DNA of 64,000 nucleotides, from positions 992,001-1,056,000 of the forward strand of contig NZ_CP014307.1 of NCBI RefSeq assembly GCF_001557535.2, written 5' to 3'. This DNA is from Burkholderia sp. PAMC 26561. Its GTDB lineage: Bacteria; Pseudomonadota; Gammaproteobacteria; Burkholderiales; Burkholderiaceae. The translations under genes were made by a program, and so were the position numbers. Below, piece by piece: positions 9,151 through 18,636 of the stretch. Each line of letters starts with the position of its first letter. The stretch's first letter is position 1. The notes under the pieces are model-generated. The model had not been told where the DNA came from and did no database searches. It saw only the letters and a list, made by a program, of their open reading frames with translations.

Positions 9151-10452
9151 ATGACCCCGTCAGATGTTAAAGCCACGCTATCGTTCAGCGACAACTCGCC
9201 GAGCGTCGAAATGCCGATTTACAAGGGTACCCTGGGCCCGGACGTAATCGACATCCGCAAGCTGTACGGCCAGACCGGCAAGTTCACCTACGATCCGGGC
9301 TTCATGTCGACGGCGGCGTGCAATTCCGCGATCACGTACATTGACGGTGACAAGGGCGAGTTGCTGTATCGCGGATATCCGATCGAGGAACTTGCGGTCA
9401 AGGCCGACTTTCTCGAAACCTGCTACGCGCTGTTGCATGGCGACCTGCCGACCGCCGAGCAAAAAGAAGAGTTCGTTGAAACTGTCACGAAGCACACGAT
9501 GGTTCACGAGCAGATGCACTTCTTCTTCCGCGGTTTCCGTCGCGACGCACACCCGATGGCCGTCCTCGTGGCCGCCGTCGGCGCATTGTCGGCGTTCTAT
9601 CACGACTCGCTGAACATCAACGATCCGCGTCACCGCGACGTATCGGCTATTCGCATGATCGCGAAGCTGCCGACGCTGGTGGCCATGGCGTACAAGTTCA
9701 CGATCGGTCAGCCGTTCGTGTATCCGAAGAACGACCTGTCGTACAGCGCGAACTTCATGCACATGATGTTCTCGAACCCGTGCGAAGAGTACAAGGTCAA
9801 CGACGTGCTCGTGCGCGCGCTGGATCGCATTTTGATCCTGCATGCTGACCATGAGCAGAATGCATCGACATCGACCGTGCGTCTGGCCGGGTCGTCGGGT
9901 GCGAATCCGTTTGCTTGTATTGCTGCCGGTATTGCTTGTTTGTGGGGCCCGGCGCATGGCGGTGCGAATGAAGCCGCGTTGAACATGCTGGAAGAGATCG
10001 GCTCGGTCGACAACATTCCTGAGTTCATCAAGCAGGTCAAGGACAAGAACTCGGGCGTGAAGCTGATGGGCTTCGGGCATCGCGTGTACAAGAACTACGA
10101 TCCGCGTGCGAAGCTGATGCGTGAAACGTGCCACGAAGTGCTCGAAGAACTGGGTCTGCATGACGACCCGTTGTTCAAGCTCGCAATGGCGCTGGAAAAG
10201 ATTGCGCTGGAAGACGAATACTTTGTTTCGCGCAAGCTGTATCCGAATGTTGATTTCTACTCGGGTATTGTGCAGCGCGCGCTGGGTATTCCGACCGCTA
10301 TGTTTACGTGCGTGTTTGCAATGGCGCGTACCGTGGGCTGGATCGCGCAGTGGAACGAAATGATCGCTGATCCGGAGCAGAAGATTGGCCGTCCGCGTCA
10401 GTTGTTCATCGGCGATACACCGCGTGAAGCGAAGGCGATTGACAAGCGGTAA
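9151..10452 (+). CDS. gltA: citrate synthase
   Basis: Condenses acetyl-CoA and oxaloacetate at the entry of the TCA cycle. The 433-residue hexameric type II enzyme shows the N-terminal beta-rich domain (residues 1-60), [36 protein letters not shown] with the catalytic His, [14 protein letters not shown] with the second His, and a catalytic Asp in [13 protein letters not shown] 9151 follows GAGGATGTGCT. The final 104 bases occur again as a decayed copy at 12791-12883, so the present 3' end may have been acquired in a recombination event; the protein itself looks intact. A strong terminator lies 60 bases after the stop. Confidence 0.98.
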   Translation: MTPSDVKATLSFSDNSPSVEMPIYKGTLGPDVIDIRKLYGQTGKFTYDPGFMSTAACNSAITYIDGDKGELLYRGYPIEELAVKADFLETCYALLHGDLPTAEQKEEFVETVTKHTMVHEQMHFFFRGFRRDAHPMAVLVAAVGALSAFYHDSLNINDPRHRDVSAIRMIAKLPTLVAMAYKFTIGQPFVYPKNDLSYSANFMHMMFSNPCEEYKVNDVLVRALDRILILHADHEQNASTSTVRLAGSSGANPFACIAAGIACLWGPAHGGANEAALNMLEEIGSVDNIPEFIKQVKDKNSGVKLMGFGHRVYKNYDPRAKLMRETCHEVLEELGLHDDPLFKLAMALEKIALEDEYFVSRKLYPNVDFYSGIVQRALGIPTAMFTCVFAMARTVGWIAQWNEMIADPEQKIGRPRQLFIGDTPREAKAIDKR

Positions 10453-10514
10453 TGTAGCTTGGGCTAGCGGGGTAACGTGGTTCGACTGAAAGCCACGCAA
10501 TGCCGAGAGTAAAG

Positions 10515-10549
10515 AAACGCCCCAACGGGTCAACCGTTGGGGCGTTTTT
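10515..10549 (+). terminator. rho-independent terminator after gltA
   Basis: A 14-bp perfect stem (10515-10528 with 10534-10547), a five-base loop GTCAA, and a run of Ts at its 3' side. The A-run on the 5' arm means it could act in both directions. It closes the sdh-gltA transcript. Confidence 0.92.
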
Positions 10550-10550
10550 A

Positions 10551-10903
10551 GTTATGCGCTGGATATCAACGCTATCCCGGGTATCTGAACCCGGAAAATC
10601 AAAAAAGATGGATCGAATTGGGAGGCGAAGCATTGGTAAGTATCTTGCGCCTGTGAGACTGAGGTAAAAAGTTGTTTCGAGATGCGAAATAATCCAAAAT
10701 TACGTTTGGAAAGGAAGTGCATTGGCAGAATCAATACTCCACTTCTCAGCTCCTGTTGCGGTGCGAGTAAGTCAATGTCCGTCGGTCACCGAAGCGCCGC
10801 ATGGGTCGCCGGGACGTCGTTGACTTTTCGCTTCCTTGATAACGAGTGACCCATTGCCTTCGCCAGGTGAATAGGTGCAACACAATCATAAGAACTACTG
10901 ATC
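10551..10903. other. intergenic region, A/T-richer than surroundings, no gene seen
   Basis: Between the gltA terminator and the Sel1 gene. The only open frames are 60-75 codons on the reverse strand without a ribosome site or recognisable composition. Base composition falls noticeably below that of the flanking metabolic genes, matching the Sel1 gene that follows. Confidence 0.5.
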
Positions 10904-12751
10904 TTGAAAAAATATCTAATCATCCTTGTCGCTGCATTTTTCCAAGCGTGCACAGCGATTTCAGGAAATAATGCGCCAGAAGACTTATCGGATGCCAAGG
11001 CATTGTACAAACTTGCGCTGGACTACGAAGCAGGCAATGGCGTGCCGAAAGATATGGAGCAAGCCAAACTCAGGATGGCGCAAGCAGCAGAGAAAGAGCT
11101 CCCGGAAGCACAGTACGCACTCGCGTCGCTCTATCTGACCGGACATACATTGGACGATGATCGTGTTGCACTCCGATGGTTTCAGCTGCGCACGGACCAG
11201 AGTTATGCGGCCGCGCAGTCCGCGTTCGGCTGGGAAAAGACTTACACCACCGAAATGCCCAAGGAATTTGAGGCCGAAATATTTCGATACTACCTATTAG
11301 CCGCGCAGCAAGGCTATGCCAAAGCGCAATTCGCGACGGGATGGCTATACCAGAATTTAGGCAATGCCGAACATGCCGTCTTTTGGTATCGGCGTGCCGC
11401 TGAACAGAGGCACATCGCTGCTGAGAACAGAATGGGCTTCTATTATCTGGCAAGGCGCGATTATCCTGCGGCGTTGAGATGGTTTAAGAAATCCGCTAGC
11501 CAGGGATATGACGCGGCCGAGGTAAATGTTGGGAAAATGTATTGGGATGGACAAGTTGGTTCGCAAGATATACAAGAGGCCCTTCGCTGGCAACGCATGG
11601 CCGCAGACCGAAACTACCCGGTGGCGCAGTACAATCTTGGCAAGATTTACATGAAGGAAGGTGCTTTCTATGATACCGCGAAGGCATTGCATTGGCTCCG
11701 TATGGCCGCCGACCAAAGTTACGCACCAGCGCAAGCCTATCTTGGCGTTATCTACACCCAAGACAGCGGCGTGCCTCGGGATATCGAGCAGGGATTACGC
11801 TGGCTGAAGTTGGCAGTTGAGCAAGGTTCCGACGATGCCCAAATCACATTGTCGCGGATGTACGCGATTGGAGCGGGTGTCCCGCTGGATCTGAACATCG
11901 CATTTCAGTGGGCATACCGGTCCGCTATCCAAGGGAACCTTGATGCTCAATACGATGTTGGTAGAGCATATGCGTTAGGGCTCGGTGTTGTTCAAGACAA
12001 GCAACAAGCCGCTGCTTGGTTTCGTTTATCAGCACACCAAGGACATCCTGGCGCGCAATATTTCTTAGGTTCGCTCTATTACTATGATGATGGAATTGAG
12101 CAAGACAAACCAAGGGGTGTAGCCCTAATGCGCTCGGCTGCAGAGCAAGGTTCTCTATCCGAATTTTTTAAACCTGGGTCGGCACAATCCGATTTGGGCC
12201 TTATCTATTTGAGTGGAGATGGAGTCCCTAAAAGCGGGTCCGAAGCGATCAAATGGTTCTCTATGGCGGCGGAACTTGGAAATGCATCGGCCCAACAACG
12301 GTTAGGGGATATCTATCGAATGGGCGAGATTGTTCCTCAGGATCTACAGCAATCATTATATTGGTACAAGCTTTCAGCCGACGCTGGAAATGCGCAGGCC
12401 CAAGTGAGCATTGCGCAGATGTACATTGAGGGCCTCGGTGTGACTCAAGACTATCAGCAGGCATCAAACTGGGCCCGATTAGCCGCTGATCAAGGCTTGG
12501 CGTTAGCACAAACAAAGTTGGGCTGGATGTATATGTACGGGCATGGGGTTAAGCAGGATTATGGGCAGGCGCTGAAATGGGCGCAATTTGCGGCACAGAA
12601 GGGCGACTCTGCCGGACAATTTAATCTTGGATTGCTTTACCTCCGTGGTGAGGGTATCTCGGCTGATAAACAAGAAGCCCTCAAGTGGCTCCGACTATCC
12701 TCCAAACAGGGATTCGCGCCTGCAAGGGAATTGCTGAAAAAGTCACTGTAG
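10904..12751 (+). CDS. Sel1-like repeat protein (exported or lipoprotein)
   Basis: A 615-residue protein made almost entirely of about 14-15 Sel1-type TPR units of roughly 36 residues, each with the A-x-W-x-x-x-A-A-x-x-G-x-x-x-A-Q-x-x-L-G pattern (for example residues about 165-200 and 520-590). The N-terminus MKKYLIILVAAFFQACTA is a signal sequence; FQAC is a weak lipobox, so lipidation is possible but not certain. The start is a TTG because no ATG occurs before residue 44 and the preceding frame is closed. Sel1 proteins usually act as protein-binding scaffolds; no partner is visible. Codon use is clearly A/T-richer than in its neighbours and it lies between gltA and a decayed gltA fragment, both pointing to acquisition by transfer. 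Confidence 0.85.
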   Translation: MKKYLIILVAAFFQACTAISGNNAPEDLSDAKALYKLALDYEAGNGVPKDMEQAKLRMAQAAEKELPEAQYALASLYLTGHTLDDDRVALRWFQLRTDQSYAAAQSAFGWEKTYTTEMPKEFEAEIFRYYLLAAQQGYAKAQFATGWLYQNLGNAEHAVFWYRRAAEQRHIAAENRMGFYYLARRDYPAALRWFKKSASQGYDAAEVNVGKMYWDGQVGSQDIQEALRWQRMAADRNYPVAQYNLGKIYMKEGAFYDTAKALHWLRMAADQSYAPAQAYLGVIYTQDSGVPRDIEQGLRWLKLAVEQGSDDAQITLSRMYAIGAGVPLDLNIAFQWAYRSAIQGNLDAQYDVGRAYALGLGVVQDKQQAAAWFRLSAHQGHPGAQYFLGSLYYYDDGIEQDKPRGVALMRSAAEQGSLSEFFKPGSAQSDLGLIYLSGDGVPKSGSEAIKWFSMAAELGNASAQQRLGDIYRMGEIVPQDLQQSLYWYKLSADAGNAQAQVSIAQMYIEGLGVTQDYQQASNWARLAADQGLALAQTKLGWMYMYGHGVKQDYGQALKWAQFAAQKGDSAGQFNLGLLYLRGEGISADKQEALKWLRLSSKQGFAPARELLKKSL

Positions 12752-12790
12752 GTGTCCGACATCATTGCGACCTGCACTCGGGACTCGCAA

Positions 12791-12883
12791 AGTGGAACGA
12801 GATGATCGCTGATCCGGAACAGAAGATTGGCCGTCCGCGCCAATTGTTTACCGCGTGAAGCGAAGTCGATCGATAAGCGTTAA
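12791..12883 (+). pseudogene. decayed fragment of the gltA 3' end
   Basis: These 93 bases align with the last 104 bases of gltA (10349-10452), from AGTGGAACGA to the TAA stop, in the same orientation. I count nine substitutions and one 11-base deletion. Eight of nine substitutions are synonymous in the gltA frame (the exception turns Ala into Ser), so the two copies diverged while both were coding; the deletion breaks the frame. The fragment and gltA form direct repeats around the Sel1 gene. Confidence 0.85.
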
Positions 12884-13105
12884 GCAATAAGCTGTTCCAC
12901 GCTTTCTATGGTTTTCAAGGTCGTGCAACGCGCGAGGCAGGATGCGTCGACAAACGCCCTGACGAATTACCACCAGTCAGTGCGAGTTATTTGGCTGACG
13001 CCAATTGCCGCAGCCCATATTCGCTGGGTGTGAACAGGAAGAATAAGATAGCTAGTGCAAAGCCGACAACCGCTCTCCGCGTCCTTTAATCCACGAGGGG
13101 GGCCA
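12884..13105. other. intergenic region, nothing recognised
   Basis: Between the gltA fragment and the DUF3079 gene. No ORF, repeat or promoter that I can support, apart from the GAGGGGGG ribosome site at its end. Confidence 0.4.
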
Positions 13106-13321
13106 ATGAATGTCAAAAAATTCCCGACACGCCCGAAACATCCCGAACGAAATTGTTGGGAATGCGTTAACTACGGCGCCGCCGATTCGATGAATTGCGG
13201 GAACGAACGTCTGCACCCAGCATCGGTCGAAGTGCTTGGTGATGGCTGGCTCGATTGGGAGCAAAGCGTTGCTGATGAGATGGCGGCGGGGCAAGGCGAT
13301 CGAAACGACGAAGCGGCATAG
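13106..13321 (+). CDS. DUF3079 family protein
   Basis: A 71-residue cytoplasmic protein. The N-terminal half, KKFPTRPKHPERNCWECVNY then AADSMNCGNE, matches the DUF3079 pattern with three cysteines (Cys-x-x-Cys plus a third about 13 residues on) that could bind a metal. The C-terminal half (DGWLDWEQ) is acidic. ATG 13106 follows GAGGGGGG at the right distance; an upstream in-frame ATG at 13055 lacks this. Function of the family is unknown. It lies in the accessory patch between gltA and leuC. Confidence 0.75.
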   Translation: MNVKKFPTRPKHPERNCWECVNYGAADSMNCGNERLHPASVEVLGDGWLDWEQSVADEMAAGQGDRNDEAA

Positions 13322-13478
13322 AACATAGCTTTTGATCAGCTCCCGAAAAAACGCCTCGCCCGGGCCAAAACTCACTCGAACACGATGTTTATCAACATCC
13401 GAATTGTGTAGTAATGCCAAGATATCCAGGCTTACTGACCCTGCGGGTATTACCCGCATCTTGTTTGAGGAGCTTCCA

Positions 13479-13748
13479 ATGTTTCCCGAATTCCGCGACC
13501 TGATTTCCACGCTCAAAACCGAAGACGCGCATTTCGCCCGGCTGTTCCAGCGTCACAACGAACTGGACCATCAGATCAAGAACATGGAGAACGGGCCGTC
13601 GCCGGCGGATGGACGTTCTATCGAAACGCTCAAGAAGGAAAAGTTGCTGCTGAAGGACAAGATCTATGTCGTCTTGAAAAAGGCTGCTACGCCAGCTTGC
13701 GCAAGCAGTGCCCCGAACGACCTGGACACTCGGGGCACCTGGTTATAA
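13479..13748 (+). CDS. YdcH-like (DUF465) small coiled-coil protein with extended C-terminus
   Basis: An 89-residue protein starting MFPEFRDL after GAGGAGCTTCC. Residues 1-68 follow the YdcH/DUF465 pattern: FPEFRDLIS, a helix with FARLFQRHNELDHQIKNME, then a second helix ETLKKEKLLLKDKIYVVL. Family members normally end here. The last 21 residues (from KKAATPACASS on) are atypical and are encoded by two successive hairpins (13695-13738), suggesting that the original stop was lost and the frame now reads through a terminator-like structure. The family's role is unknown. The ppk2 start lies 10 bases after the stop. Confidence 0.8.
   Translation: MFPEFRDLISTLKTEDAHFARLFQRHNELDHQIKNMENGPSPADGRSIETLKKEKLLLKDKIYVVLKKAATPACASSAPNDLDTRGTWL
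13695..13738 (+). promoter_or_regulatory. paired hairpins between ydcH-like gene and ppk2
   Basis: A 12-bp perfect palindrome GCTTGCGCAAGC (13695-13706) is followed at once by a 9-bp perfect stem GTGCCCCGA / TCGGGGCAC (13708-13716 with 13730-13738) around a 13-base loop. No T-run follows. The structure ends 20 bases before the ppk2 start, so it could attenuate transcription or mask translation of ppk2. Confidence 0.5.
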
Positions 13749-13758
13749 GGAAAACACT

Positions 13759-14859
13759 TTGACATCACAGCACGACAAATTCGATGCTCGCGACTCAGCC
13801 GTAAGAAACGTTGCGCGCGGCGACGTACTGCCGACCAGCACGCCGCGCGCCGCGCAGATCGATGAAACAAGCCGCGGTATCGATGCAGCCAATGAACACA
13901 TTGCAAGCACCGTACAGCAAGTGCTATCGACCAGCGCCACGCAGGATCCGGCCGCGCTGATGGAGACCATCAAGAGCTTGATGAGCGGTCTCTCACCCGA
14001 TGAGGCCGCGACGTTCCGTAGCATCATGCTCGAGGGTGATCCCGCGTTGTGGCAAACACGTGCTTCGCGTCATCCTGACAACGAGTTGGCGCGGAATTGG
14101 CGCACGGGAGGGTACCCATATCGGAATCCGATGTCGCGGCGCGGGTATGAGAAGCAGAAGTACGCGCTGCAGGTCGAATTGCTGAAACTGCAGGCGTGGG
14201 TGCGGGAGACGGGCGAACGTCTGGTGATCGTATTCGAAGGACGCGATGCAGCGGGGAAGGGCGGCGCCATCAAGCGGTTCATGGAGCACATGAACCCTCG
14301 CGGTGCGCGCGTCGTTGCGCTTGAAAAGCCGTCGGAATCCGAGCGCGGCCAATGGTATTTCCAGCGATACGTGCAGCATCTACCGACATCGGGTGAAATC
14401 GTTTTGTTCGATCGTTCCTGGTACAACCGCGCCGGCGTAGAGCGCGTGATGGGTTTCTGCTCGGACCAGGAATATAACGATTTCATGCAGCAGGTTCCGG
14501 AGTTTGAACGCCAGCTTGTTCGTAGCGGAATTCACGTGGTCAAGTTCTGGTTCTCAGTAAGCCGGGATGAACAGCGTCGACGGTTCAAAGAGCGCGAGAT
14601 TCATCCGCTCAAGCAGTGGAAACTGAGCCCGGTCGATCTGGCATCGCTGGATAAATGGGACGAATACACCGCAGCGAAAGAAGCGATGTTCGCGCAAACA
14701 GATACGGCCGATTGCCCTTGGGCGGTGGTTTTATCGGATTGCAAGAAACGGGCGCGGCTTAATGCAATGCGCCATGTGTTGCATAAACTGCCGTACACGA
14801 ACCGCGATATGCGGGCAATCGGGACCGTTGATCCGTTGATCGTGGGGCGGGCGTTGTAA
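13759..14859 (+). CDS. ppk2: polyphosphate kinase 2 family protein
   Basis: Transfers phosphate between polyphosphate and nucleotides. After an unusual, poorly conserved N-terminal extension (residues 1-95) comes the PPK2 core of about 260 residues: Walker A as GRDAAGKGGAIKR, the lid region with ERGQWYFQRYVQHLP, Walker B as FDRSWYNRAGVERVMGF, and the basic helix EQRRRFKEREIHPLKQWKLSP. It is a class I single-domain PPK2 by length of the core; ADP or GDP preference cannot be told. I place the start at TTG 13759 because AAGG lies eight bases before it; an ATG at 13708 would overlap the upstream gene by 41 bases and lie inside the hairpin. A terminator follows. Confidence 0.9.
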   Translation: MTSQHDKFDARDSAVRNVARGDVLPTSTPRAAQIDETSRGIDAANEHIASTVQQVLSTSATQDPAALMETIKSLMSGLSPDEAATFRSIMLEGDPALWQTRASRHPDNELARNWRTGGYPYRNPMSRRGYEKQKYALQVELLKLQAWVRETGERLVIVFEGRDAAGKGGAIKRFMEHMNPRGARVVALEKPSESERGQWYFQRYVQHLPTSGEIVLFDRSWYNRAGVERVMGFCSDQEYNDFMQQVPEFERQLVRSGIHVVKFWFSVSRDEQRRRFKEREIHPLKQWKLSPVDLASLDKWDEYTAAKEAMFAQTDTADCPWAVVLSDCKKRARLNAMRHVLHKLPYTNRDMRAIGTVDPLIVGRAL

Positions 14860-14882
14860 ATAACTGGCAGTGCAAGGTAAGC

Positions 14883-14916
14883 GGGCGAAAGCGCAGATAG
14901 CGTTATCGCCCTTTTT
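14883..14916 (+). terminator. rho-independent terminator after ppk2
   Basis: GGGCGA (14883-14888) pairs with TCGCCC (14906-14911), with further pairing of AGCGC and GCGTT inside, followed by five Ts. Confidence 0.8.
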
Positions 14917-15122
14917 CATTGGCGGCTGATTATTCATATCCGCCTGCGCAGCGTCGAAGGGTTCCATGCAGCCCGGTATTCTCCATACAGGTAGCACAAC
15001 TACCACCCTAACCCCATGTTTTATATCGGTTTTTTCCCCAGTGGCAGCGCAATGCGCCGATCTGCGTGGCATAATCATCAAACCAAAAAACATACCCCGC
15101 AGTTACAACCGGCAAAAAGACC

Positions 15123-16532
15123 ATGGCCCAGACGCTCTACGACAAGTTGTGGAATTCACATGTGATCCACACCGAGGACGACGGCACGTCCATCCTTTAC
15201 ATCGATCGTCATTTGTTGCATGAAGTGACGAGCCCGCAAGCGTTCGAAGGCCTGAAGCTGGCCGAGCGGCCGGTCTGGCGCATCAGCGCGAACCTGGCTG
15301 TGTCGGACCACAACGTGCCCACGACCGACCGTTCGCACGGCATCGCGGATCCGATCTCGAAGCTGCAAGTCGATACGCTCGATGACAATTGCGACGCCTA
15401 CGGCATCACGCAGTTCAAGATGAACGACTTGCGCCAGGGCATCGTGCATATCATCGGGCCGGAGCAGGGTGCGACGCTGCCGGGCATGACCATCGTTTGC
15501 GGCGATTCGCACACGTCCACGCACGGCGCGTTCGGCGCGCTGGCGCACGGCATTGGCACATCGGAAGTCGAGCACGTCCTCGCCACGCAAACGCTGCTGC
15601 AAAAGAAAAGCAAGAACATGCTGGTCAAGGTCGAAGGACCGCTGCCGCGCGGCTGTACGGCGAAGGACATCGTGCTGGCGATCATCGGCAAGATCGGGAC
15701 GGCCGGCGGCAATGGTTATGCCATCGAATTCGGCGGCTCGACCATCCGTTCGCTTTCAATGGAAGGCCGCATGACGGTCTGCAACATGGCCATCGAAGCG
15801 GGCGCGCGGGCTGGCATGGTCGCTGTCGATGAAACCACCATCAACTACCTCAAAGACCGGCCTTTCTCACCGCAAGGCGTGGAATTCGAGCAAGCCGCCA
15901 CCTATTGGCGCGGTTTTACCTCCGACGCCGACGCAAAATTCGACCGCGTTGTGGAATTGAACGCCGCCGAAATCGTGCCGCAGGTGACGTGGGGTACATC
16001 GCCGGAAATGGTGGTGTCCATCGACGGCCGGGTCCCCGATCCCGAACGCGAGAAGGATCCGGTCAAGCGTGACGCCATCGAACGCGCGTTGAAGTACATG
16101 GCGCTCGAACCGAACACGCCGATGCAATCCATCAAGCCGGACAAGATTTTTATCGGCTCGTGCACGAACGCGCGGATCGAGGACTTGCGTGCAGCCGCGT
16201 ATGTAGTGAAGACGCTTGGCCGCCGCGTGGCATCGAATATCCGTTTGGCGATGGTCGTGCCGGGCTCCGGTCTCGTGAAGGCGCAAGCCGAGCGCGAAGG
16301 ACTGGACAAGGTGTTTACCGATGCCGGCTTCCAGTGGCGTGAACCCGGTTGCTCGATGTGCCTCGCCATGAACGCCGACCGGCTGGATCCGGGCGAGCGT
16401 TGCGCGTCGACATCGAATCGCAATTTCGAAGGGCGTCAAGGCGCGGGCGGACGCACGCATCTGGTGAGCCCGGCGATGGCGGCGGCAGCGGCCATCGAAG
16501 GTCATTTCGTCGATATCCGCGAGCTCGCATGA
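15123..16532 (+). CDS. leuC: 3-isopropylmalate dehydratase large subunit
   Basis: Isomerises 2- to 3-isopropylmalate in leucine synthesis together with LeuD. The 469-residue aconitase-family protein shows [39 protein letters not shown], and the three [4Fe-4S] cysteines in [14 protein letters not shown] (one) and [11 protein letters not shown] (two). ATG 15123 follows AAAAAGACC. Its stop overlaps the ATG of the small lipoprotein gene by four bases, and leuD and leuB follow, so this is one leuC-ecn-leuD-leuB transcript. Confidence 0.97.
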   Translation: MAQTLYDKLWNSHVIHTEDDGTSILYIDRHLLHEVTSPQAFEGLKLAERPVWRISANLAVSDHNVPTTDRSHGIADPISKLQVDTLDDNCDAYGITQFKMNDLRQGIVHIIGPEQGATLPGMTIVCGDSHTSTHGAFGALAHGIGTSEVEHVLATQTLLQKKSKNMLVKVEGPLPRGCTAKDIVLAIIGKIGTAGGNGYAIEFGGSTIRSLSMEGRMTVCNMAIEAGARAGMVAVDETTINYLKDRPFSPQGVEFEQAATYWRGFTSDADAKFDRVVELNAAEIVPQVTWGTSPEMVVSIDGRVPDPEREKDPVKRDAIERALKYMALEPNTPMQSIKPDKIFIGSCTNARIEDLRAAAYVVKTLGRRVASNIRLAMVVPGSGLVKAQAEREGLDKVFTDAGFQWREPGCSMCLAMNADRLDPGERCASTSNRNFEGRQGAGGRTHLVSPAMAAAAAIEGHFVDIRELA

Positions 16533-16657
16533 AACGCGTTGCAACTTTACTGGTGTTGATCGGTGTCGTCCTCGGCGCAGCGGGCTGCAACACGGTCCAC
16601 GGCTTCGGCGAGGACGTGCGCGCCACCGGCAACGCAATCAGCAACGCGGCCAAATAA
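16529..16657 (+). CDS. entericidin A/B family lipoprotein
   Basis: A 42-residue small lipoprotein. [20 protein letters not shown] is a signal peptide with a good lipobox (GAAGC; acylated Cys at residue 20); the mature 23 residues, with [17 protein letters not shown], match the entericidin pattern of a short amphipathic helix. ATG 16529 overlaps the leuC stop (ATGA), so it is translationally coupled to leucine genes. Entericidins were first described as a toxin/antidote lipoprotein pair; only one member is present here, and a role in cell lysis is not implied. Confidence 0.88.
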   Translation: MKRVATLLVLIGVVLGAAGCNTVHGFGEDVRATGNAISNAAK

Positions 16658-16676
16658 ACCCAACCGGTTACGGATC

Positions 16677-17327
16677 ATGGAAAAATTCACTGTACATAGC
16701 GGGCTCGTGGCGCCGCTGGATCGCGCGAATGTCGACACGGACGCGATCATCCCCAAGCAGTTTCTCAAGTCGATCAAGCGCACGGGCTTCGGCCCCAACG
16801 CGTTCGATGAATGGCGTTATCTTGATGTCGGCGAACCCGGCCAGGACAATTCGAAGCGCCCGCTGAATCCCGATTTCGTGCTGAACCAGGCGCGTTACAA
16901 GGGCGCGTCGATCTTGCTGGCGCGCGAGAATTTCGGCTGCGGCAGTTCGCGTGAACACGCGCCGTGGGCGCTGGACCAGTACGGCTTTCGCGCGATCATC
17001 GCGCCGAGTTTTGCGGATATCTTCTTCAATAACTGCTTCAAGAACGGTCTGCTGCCAATCGTGCTGACGGACAGCCAGGTCGACAAGCTGTTCAACGAAA
17101 CCTACGCGTTCAACGGCTTCACGCTCACAGTGGACCTCGAGCGCCAGGTCGTGCTGGCGGGCAACGGCACGGAATATCCGTTCGAAGTGCCGGGTTTCCG
17201 CAAGTTCTGCCTGCTGAACGGTTTCGACGATATCGCCCTCACGCTGCGTCACGCCGACAAGATCAAGCAATTCGAAAATGAACGCCTCGTGAAGCAGCCG
17301 TGGCTGAATAACCGCCTCGTGCGCTAA
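16677..17327 (+). CDS. leuD: 3-isopropylmalate dehydratase small subunit
   Basis: The swivelling domain partner of LeuC, 216 residues. [22 protein letters not shown] at the N-terminus, [18 protein letters not shown] in the middle and [25 protein letters not shown] are family signatures. The ATG at 16677 begins MEKFTVHSG, the usual LeuD start. It lies 19 bases after the entericidin-like gene and 29 bases before leuB. Confidence 0.97.
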   Translation: MEKFTVHSGLVAPLDRANVDTDAIIPKQFLKSIKRTGFGPNAFDEWRYLDVGEPGQDNSKRPLNPDFVLNQARYKGASILLARENFGCGSSREHAPWALDQYGFRAIIAPSFADIFFNNCFKNGLLPIVLTDSQVDKLFNETYAFNGFTLTVDLERQVVLAGNGTEYPFEVPGFRKFCLLNGFDDIALTLRHADKIKQFENERLVKQPWLNNRLVR

Positions 17328-17356
17328 AAACGAACCAACAAAGACAAGGAAACACC

Positions 17357-18424
17357 ATGAAGATTGCAGTGCTGCCCGGCGATGGCATCGGTCCGGAGAT
17401 CATCAAGGAAGCCGTCAAGGTCCTGAACGCGCTCGGCGAGAAGTTCGAGATCGAAGAGGCGCCGGTCGGCGGCGCGGGTTACGAGGCGAGCGGTCATCCG
17501 CTGCCGGACGCGACGCTCGCGCTGGCGAAGGCATCGGATGCAATCCTGTTCGGCGCCGTGGGCGACTGGAAATACGATTCGCTCGAGCGCGCGCTGCGTC
17601 CCGAGCAAGCCATTCTCGGTCTGCGCAAGCATCTGCAATTGTTCGCAAACTTCCGTCCGGCTATCTGCTACCCGGAGCTGACGGCAGCTTCGTCGCTGAA
17701 ACCGGAGATCGTGGCCGGACTGGATATCCTGATCATCCGCGAACTGAATGGCGATATCTATTTCGGCCAGCCGCGCGGCGTGCGTTCGTCGCCGGATGGC
17801 TTGTTCGAAGGCGCGAAGGAAGGTTTCGACACGATGCGTTATTCGGAGCCGGAAGTGCGCCGCATCGCACACGTGGCGTTTCAGGCCGCGCAAAAGCGGG
17901 CGAAGAAGCTGACGAGCGTCGATAAAGCCAACGTGCTCGAAACGTCGCAATTGTGGCGTGACGTGATGATCGATGTATCGAAGGAATATGCGGACGTCGA
18001 GCTGTCGCACATGTACGTGGACAACGCGGCCATGCAACTGGTGAAGGCGCCGAAAGCGTTCGACGTGGTCGTGACCGGCAACATGTTCGGCGACATTCTC
18101 TCGGACGAAGCGGCCATGTTGACGGGATCTATCGGCATGTTGCCCTCGGCTTCGCTCGATAAAAACAACAAGGGCTTGTACGAGCCGTCGCATGGATCGG
18201 CTCCGGATATCGCCGGCAAGGGCGTGGCGAATCCGCTCGCGACCATCCTGTCCGCCGCGATGATGCTGCGTTATTCGCTCGGCAAGACGGAGCAGGCGGA
18301 CCGCATTGAAACGGCCGTGAAGAAGGTGCTGGCACAAGGTTTCCGCACGGGCGATATCGCCACGCAGGACGGTCGCACGGTCGGCACGAAGGAAATGGGC
18401 GACGCGGTTCTCGCAGCCCTTTAA
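17357..18424 (+). CDS. leuB: 3-isopropylmalate dehydrogenase
   Basis: Oxidatively decarboxylates 3-isopropylmalate in leucine synthesis. The 355-residue protein has [10 protein letters not shown] at residues 5-14, [11 protein letters not shown], the substrate arginines in [21 protein letters not shown] and [12 protein letters not shown], the metal Asp ligands in [24 protein letters not shown], and [18 protein letters not shown] near the NAD site. ATG 17357 follows AAGGAAACACC. It ends the leu operon; an inverted repeat lies 68 bases downstream. Confidence 0.98.
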   Translation: MKIAVLPGDGIGPEIIKEAVKVLNALGEKFEIEEAPVGGAGYEASGHPLPDATLALAKASDAILFGAVGDWKYDSLERALRPEQAILGLRKHLQLFANFRPAICYPELTAASSLKPEIVAGLDILIIRELNGDIYFGQPRGVRSSPDGLFEGAKEGFDTMRYSEPEVRRIAHVAFQAAQKRAKKLTSVDKANVLETSQLWRDVMIDVSKEYADVELSHMYVDNAAMQLVKAPKAFDVVVTGNMFGDILSDEAAMLTGSIGMLPSASLDKNNKGLYEPSHGSAPDIAGKGVANPLATILSAAMMLRYSLGKTEQADRIETAVKKVLAQGFRTGDIATQDGRTVGTKEMGDAVLAAL

Positions 18425-18492
18425 GCTTCTTCGGCACCGCAACTCGCTTTTCCGTTGGATGCATCAGCGAAAAATTCCCGCGGAAAAGCGTC

Positions 18493-18530
18493 TCGCGATC
18501 GACGCGTTATCAAGATACCGTCGATCGCGA
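18493..18530 (+). terminator. 12-bp inverted repeat after leuB, probable terminator or operator
   Basis: TCGCGATCGACG (18493-18504) pairs perfectly with 18519-18530 around a 14-base loop. It lies 69 bases after the leuB stop. There is no T-run, so termination would not be of the classical intrinsic kind; a protein-binding site is equally possible. Confidence 0.45.
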
Positions 18531-18636
18531 CATTTCATCTCGATTCGTCGCTATTGACGCATGAAACACGTCGAAACAGCGTGTTTTGTTCCCTGCGGGA
18601 GACGAATATGCGGGTTATCGTGTAGACTCTTTTGTT

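Noticed and set aside
13055..13105. Longer form of the DUF3079 protein from ATG 13055
   Set aside because: The extra 17 residues fall outside the family pattern and the ribosome site serves ATG 13106.
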